This document shows positions 61,291 to 64,000 of a stretch of 64,000 nt of DNA, piece after piece. A program made the position numbers and the translations under genes. The first letter of the stretch is position 1. The number at the start of each line of letters is the position of its first letter. Under the pieces are notes generated by a model, which was not told the DNA's origin, did not search any database, and worked only from the letters and a program-made list of their open reading frames with translations. The stretch comes from Flavobacterium succinicans. GTDB lineage: Bacteria > Bacteroidota > Bacteroidia > Flavobacteriales > Flavobacteriaceae. The DNA is taken from assembly GCF_001662485.1 (NCBI RefSeq), contig NZ_JMTM01000065.1, forward strand, positions 124,001 to 188,000, given 5' to 3'.

Positions 61291-61968
61291 ATGAAAAAAA
61301 TTATCATTACTGGCACCAGTAGAGGCATCGGATTTGAATTGGCTTTGCAATTCGCCAATGCGGGTCATCAAGTGTTGGCCATTTCTAGAAAAATTCCCCA
61401 AGCGTTGATCGAGAACGAAAACATCACTTGCCTGTCTGTTGATTTGTCTACAGAAGACGATTTGTATCAAGTAACCGATTTTCTAGATAGCAGTTGGAAA
61501 AAGGTAGATGCCATTATCCACAATGCAGGCGCTTTATTGAATAAGCCTTTTGCTACCATTACGCAAGCGGATTTTGAAGCCATTTACAAAGTTAATGTTT
61601 TTGGAGTGGCCAATTTGACGCGAGTTGTTTTGCCATATTTGCAAAAAGGAAGTCATGTGGTTACCATTAGTTCGATGGGTGGCGTACAAGGAAGTTTAAA
61701 ATTTGCTGGTTTAGCCGCATATAGCTCAAGCAAAGGCGCAGTGATTACCTTATCAGAATTATTGGCCGAGGAATATAAAGAGCAAGGCATTGCATTTAAT
61801 GTTTTAGCGCTTGGAGCTGTTCAAACCGAAATGCTTGAAGAAGCTTTTCCTGGGTATCAAGCACCACTTTCAGCCTCGGAAATGGCTAATTATATCTTCG
61901 ATTTCACACTTACCGGAAATAAATACTATAACGGAAAAGTATTGCAAGTTACAACGAGTAATCCGTAA
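61291..61968 (+). CDS. Short-chain dehydrogenase/reductase
   Basis: About 225 residues starting MKKIIITGTSRGIGFELAL, the TGxxxGIG cofactor loop. HNAG-like IIHNAGALLN, catalytic serine region VTISSMGG and YSSSKGAVITL (Tyr-xxx-Lys) are all in place. NAD(P)-dependent reductase or dehydrogenase of unknown substrate. Start placed at the ATG right after the -7-like box; the upstream in-frame ATG lies in promoter sequence. Confidence 0.92.
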   Translation: MKKIIITGTSRGIGFELALQFANAGHQVLAISRKIPQALIENENITCLSVDLSTEDDLYQVTDFLDSSWKKVDAIIHNAGALLNKPFATITQADFEAIYKVNVFGVANLTRVVLPYLQKGSHVVTISSMGGVQGSLKFAGLAAYSSSKGAVITLSELLAEEYKEQGIAFNVLALGAVQTEMLEEAFPGYQAPLSASEMANYIFDFTLTGNKYYNGKVLQVTTSNP

Positions 61969-61970
61969 AA

Positions 61971-62022
61971 ATTATCGATTATCGGTTAGCTGTTATCGGT
62001 TGTCTGTTAGCTGTTATGGATT
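61971..62022. repeat. Left inverted short-word repeat of the four-helix-bundle unit
   Basis: Built from words such as TTATCGATTATCGGTTAGC and TGTTATCGGTTGTCTG. Reverse complements of these words (GATAACC, CTAAC, CGATAAT) make up the right repeat at 62373-62475, so the two face each other around the pseudogene. Confidence 0.6.
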
Positions 62023-62036
62023 GTGATTTTTAAGAT

Positions 62037-62383
62037 ATGAGTGAAAGTATTATTAAAACAAAAAGTTTTGAATTAGCGATAAGAGGTGTTAATTTCCACA
62101 AATATTTAGTTGCTGAGAAGAAAGAATTTGTACCCAGTAAGCAATTCTTAAGGTCTGCAACTTCTGTTCGTGCAAATGCAAGAGAGGCAATAAATGCTCA
62201 AAGTAGGCTGATTTTATTCATAAATTATCAATTTCTCAAAAGGAATATGATGGTTAGAACTTAATAAAGAAACAAATTATATTTCTGAAAATGATTTTTT
62301 TTTCAATTCATCAGCAAAGCAATGAAGTTTTAAAAATCATTAGAAGTATACTAATTACGTCAAAGAAAAACTCATAACTGATA
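62037..62383 (+). pseudogene. Decayed four-helix-bundle (23S intervening-sequence type) gene
   Basis: The first frame gives IIKTKSFELAIRGVNFHKYL, KKEFVPSKQFLRSATSV and AREAINAQS, which is the four-helix-bundle family also found in intervening sequences of 23S rRNA genes. After that the family sequence continues only in other frames: ADFIHKLSISQKEYD, then LELNKETNYISENDF, then SNEVLKIIRSILITSKKNS. At least two frameshifts break the gene, so it is a recent pseudogene. It is bounded on both sides by inverted repeats. Confidence 0.8.
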
Positions 62384-62475
62384 ACAGATAACCGATAATC
62401 GATAACAGCTAACCCATAACTGATAACCGATAACTCAAAACCGATAACAGAAAACGGATAACCGATAACATAACT
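62373..62475. repeat. Right inverted short-word repeat of the four-helix-bundle unit
   Basis: Thirteen or so GATAAC-like words in series: CATAACTGATAACAGATAAC and then CCGATAATCGATAACAGC and on. It is the counterpart of the left repeat and ends just before the SprT start. It is not a CRISPR array: there are no uniform spacers. Confidence 0.6.
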
Positions 62476-62479
62476 CAAT

Positions 62480-63079
62480 TTGTCAGACACTCTCTTAAAA
62501 TATTTGCCTGAACATGCCGTGAAACCAGTTTTTGATCTGATTGTTGCGAATCAGGTACATTTGAAAATTGTCAATGAACGGGTGACGCGTCATGGGGATT
62601 ATCGAAGAGGAAGTAGCGGAAAACACGAAATCACGGTAAATTCAAACTTAAACAAATACCGTTTTTTAATCACTTTAATTCACGAAATCGCCCATTTGGT
62701 CGCTTTTGAAAAGTTTGGCCGCAACATTAAACCTCATGGCGCCGAATGGAAATATACATTTCAGCGTTTGATGGTTCCGTTTATAAGACCCGAAATTTTT
62801 CCAAACCAGTTACTGCCTTTATTAGCAAGACATTTTAAAAATCCGGCAGCAAGTAGTGATACCGATGCTACTTTGGCATTGGCCTTAAAACAGTTTGACC
62901 AACAAAGCGATAAAAACTATATCTTTGAACTTCCGTATGGGAGTGTTTTTAGAATCCATAACGGAAAAATTTTCAGGAAAGGGGCACTAAGAACCAAAAG
63001 ATACGAATGTGTAGAGTTGAGTTCCAATCGGATGTATTTGTTTAATCCTAATGCAGAAGTTGAACTCTTACCACATTAA
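62480..63079 (+). CDS. SprT-like zinc metallopeptidase-domain protein
   Basis: 199 residues. The zinc site HEIAH is in LIHEIAHLVAFEKFG, followed by HGAEWKYTFQRLM. The rest fits the SprT family, whose eukaryotic relative Spartan cleaves DNA-protein crosslinks. The only start in a good place is TTG at 62480, five bases after the end of the GATAAC repeats. The repeat may have cut into the original leader. Confidence 0.85.
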   Translation: MSDTLLKYLPEHAVKPVFDLIVANQVHLKIVNERVTRHGDYRRGSSGKHEITVNSNLNKYRFLITLIHEIAHLVAFEKFGRNIKPHGAEWKYTFQRLMVPFIRPEIFPNQLLPLLARHFKNPAASSDTDATLALALKQFDQQSDKNYIFELPYGSVFRIHNGKIFRKGALRTKRYECVELSSNRMYLFNPNAEVELLPH

Positions 63080-63127
63080 ATGCACTGCCATTTTGTATGG
63101 CAAATGTGCTAAATGATACTAAATACC

Positions 63128-64000
63128 ATGAATAAAAATTATTATGCCATCTTGATGGCTGGAGGAGTAGGGTCAAGATTCTGGCCAGTGAGCACGACAG
63201 ATTTTCCAAAACAATTTCACGATATGTTAGGAACGGGAGAAACGTTGATCCAAAAGACATTCAGCAGATTGTCGCATCTAATCCCTAAAGAAAACATACT
63301 AATCCTTACCAATGATGCTTATAATTCCATAGTGCTAGAGCAATTACCTATGGTGAGTCAGGATCAAATTGTATTGGAACCCGCCATGCGAAATACAGCT
63401 CCTTGTATTTTATTTGCTTCGCTAAAGATCAAAAAACTGAATCCAAACGCTGTAGTCGTGGTAGCTCCAAGTGATCATTGGATTGAAGATGAAGTGCAGT
63501 TTATCGCCAATCTGCAACTCTCTTTTAATTTATGCGAAAAAGAAGATACCCTAATGACTTTGGGTATTTTGCCTACTTTTCCGAATACGGGTTATGGCTA
63601 CATCGAATATGATAAATTAGATAGCAGACCTATAAAAAAAGTCGTTCAGTTTCGTGAAAAACCTGATTATCCCACCGCCAGAAAATTTATTCAGAGTCGT
63701 AACTTTTTATGGAATGCGGGAATTTTTATTTGGAGTATTCCTTCTATTCTCAAGGCTTTCGAGGCTTTTCAACCAGCCATGTTGGCTCATTTTATGAAGG
63801 GGTATAGTAGTTATAATACCGCTTCTGAGCATGATTTCATAAAAGAATATTACCCATTAGCCGAGAACATTTCTATAGATTATGCCATCATGGAAAAAGC
63901 AAAAAATACTTTTGTTCTATCCGCTACTTTCGATTGGAATGATTTAGGGACTTGGGGGTCACTTTATGACAAATTACCCAAAGACAAACAAGATAATGCC
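63128..64000 (+). CDS. Mannose-1-phosphate guanylyltransferase (partial, runs off the window)
   Basis: Starts MNKNYYAILMAGGVGSRFWP, the sugar-nucleotide pyrophosphorylase signature, and is open for 291 codons to the window edge. PSDHWIEDE, FREKPDYPTARKF, WNAGIFIWS and IDYAIMEKAKN are typical of ManC-type enzymes, which make GDP-mannose from GTP and mannose-1-phosphate. GDP-mannose is also the source of GDP-fucose. About 50 bases after the SprT gene, probably with its own or shared promoter. Confidence 0.92.
   Translation, partial: MNKNYYAILMAGGVGSRFWPVSTTDFPKQFHDMLGTGETLIQKTFSRLSHLIPKENILILTNDAYNSIVLEQLPMVSQDQIVLEPAMRNTAPCILFASLKIKKLNPNAVVVVAPSDHWIEDEVQFIANLQLSFNLCEKEDTLMTLGILPTFPNTGYGYIEYDKLDSRPIKKVVQFREKPDYPTARKFIQSRNFLWNAGIFIWSIPSILKAFEAFQPAMLAHFMKGYSSYNTASEHDFIKEYYPLAENISIDYAIMEKAKNTFVLSATFDWNDLGTWGSLYDKLPKDKQDNA

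Noticed and set aside
62373..62475. CRISPR array
   Set aside because: The repeated words are only six to nine bases and run into each other without spacers of equal length; no cas genes in the window.
63048..63260. An open frame on the minus strand at the right end
   Set aside because: It lies opposite the start of the mannose-1-phosphate guanylyltransferase, whose motifs are clear on the plus strand.

Overview
The window looks like a chromosomal segment of an AT-rich member of the Bacteroidota, most probably Flavobacterium or a close relative. Evidence: promoters of the Bacteroidota type (TAnnTTTG at -7) before many genes, almost no Shine-Dalgarno sequences, family-typical proteins (Glu/Leu/Phe/Val dehydrogenase, ExbB/ExbD/TonB, four-helix-bundle protein, PmeII-like restriction enzyme), and long intergenic repeats of a kind I associate with Flavobacteriaceae.

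Layout. 0-9.1 kb: housekeeping genes (CNNM/CorC transporter, adk, hpt, purK, purE, an M3 peptidase), a PIN toxin-antitoxin pair and a DUF4143 ATPase. 9.5-11.5 kb: a flotillin-like protein. 11.8-29.6 kb: an accessory locus, all on the minus strand, described below. 29.9-42.5 kb: UbiA-like protein, gcvP, a ketoacyl synthase III, a methyltransferase and glycosyltransferase, an MlaE/MlaF-type ABC pair, an AraC regulator, an esterase, tRNA-Val. 42.6-49.9 kb: folC, exbB-exbD, a type II restriction-modification module, tonB and a glutamate-dehydrogenase-family gene. 50-54.6 kb: a TetR regulator with two identical operators, a hydrolase, a chalcone-isomerase-like protein, an acyl-CoA dehydrogenase and a Crp/Fnr regulator. 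55-60.6 kb: a same-strand run of DM13 lipoprotein, outer-membrane protein, two YHS proteins, DoxX, DinB-like, NRDE, ATP-grasp and LysE genes. 60.6-64 kb: GNAT, SDR, a decayed four-helix-bundle gene within inverted short-word repeats, SprT and the start of a mannose-1-phosphate guanylyltransferase.

The most interesting part is 12-29.6 kb. Two short peptides of the DUF1843 type (56 and 58 residues, too short for ordinary gene calling) lie directly upstream of a radical SAM/SPASM protein and a methyltransferase, which is the layout of a ribosomally made, modified peptide (RiPP). Around them are a tyrosinase next to a DUF2182 membrane protein, four glycosyltransferase-like genes, an ATP-grasp-like protein, an adenylate-forming enzyme, a candidate haem-oxygenase-fold oxidase and a large amidohydrolase. 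Several separate transcription units of this locus carry related non-coding upstream regions: a distal box about 170-290 bases before the gene and a proximal hairpin-rich box 40-130 bases before it. The best pair match at 47 of 50 positions over the core. This ties the units into one regulon and suggests a single undescribed peptide or pigment-like system. Its product cannot be deduced from sequence alone.
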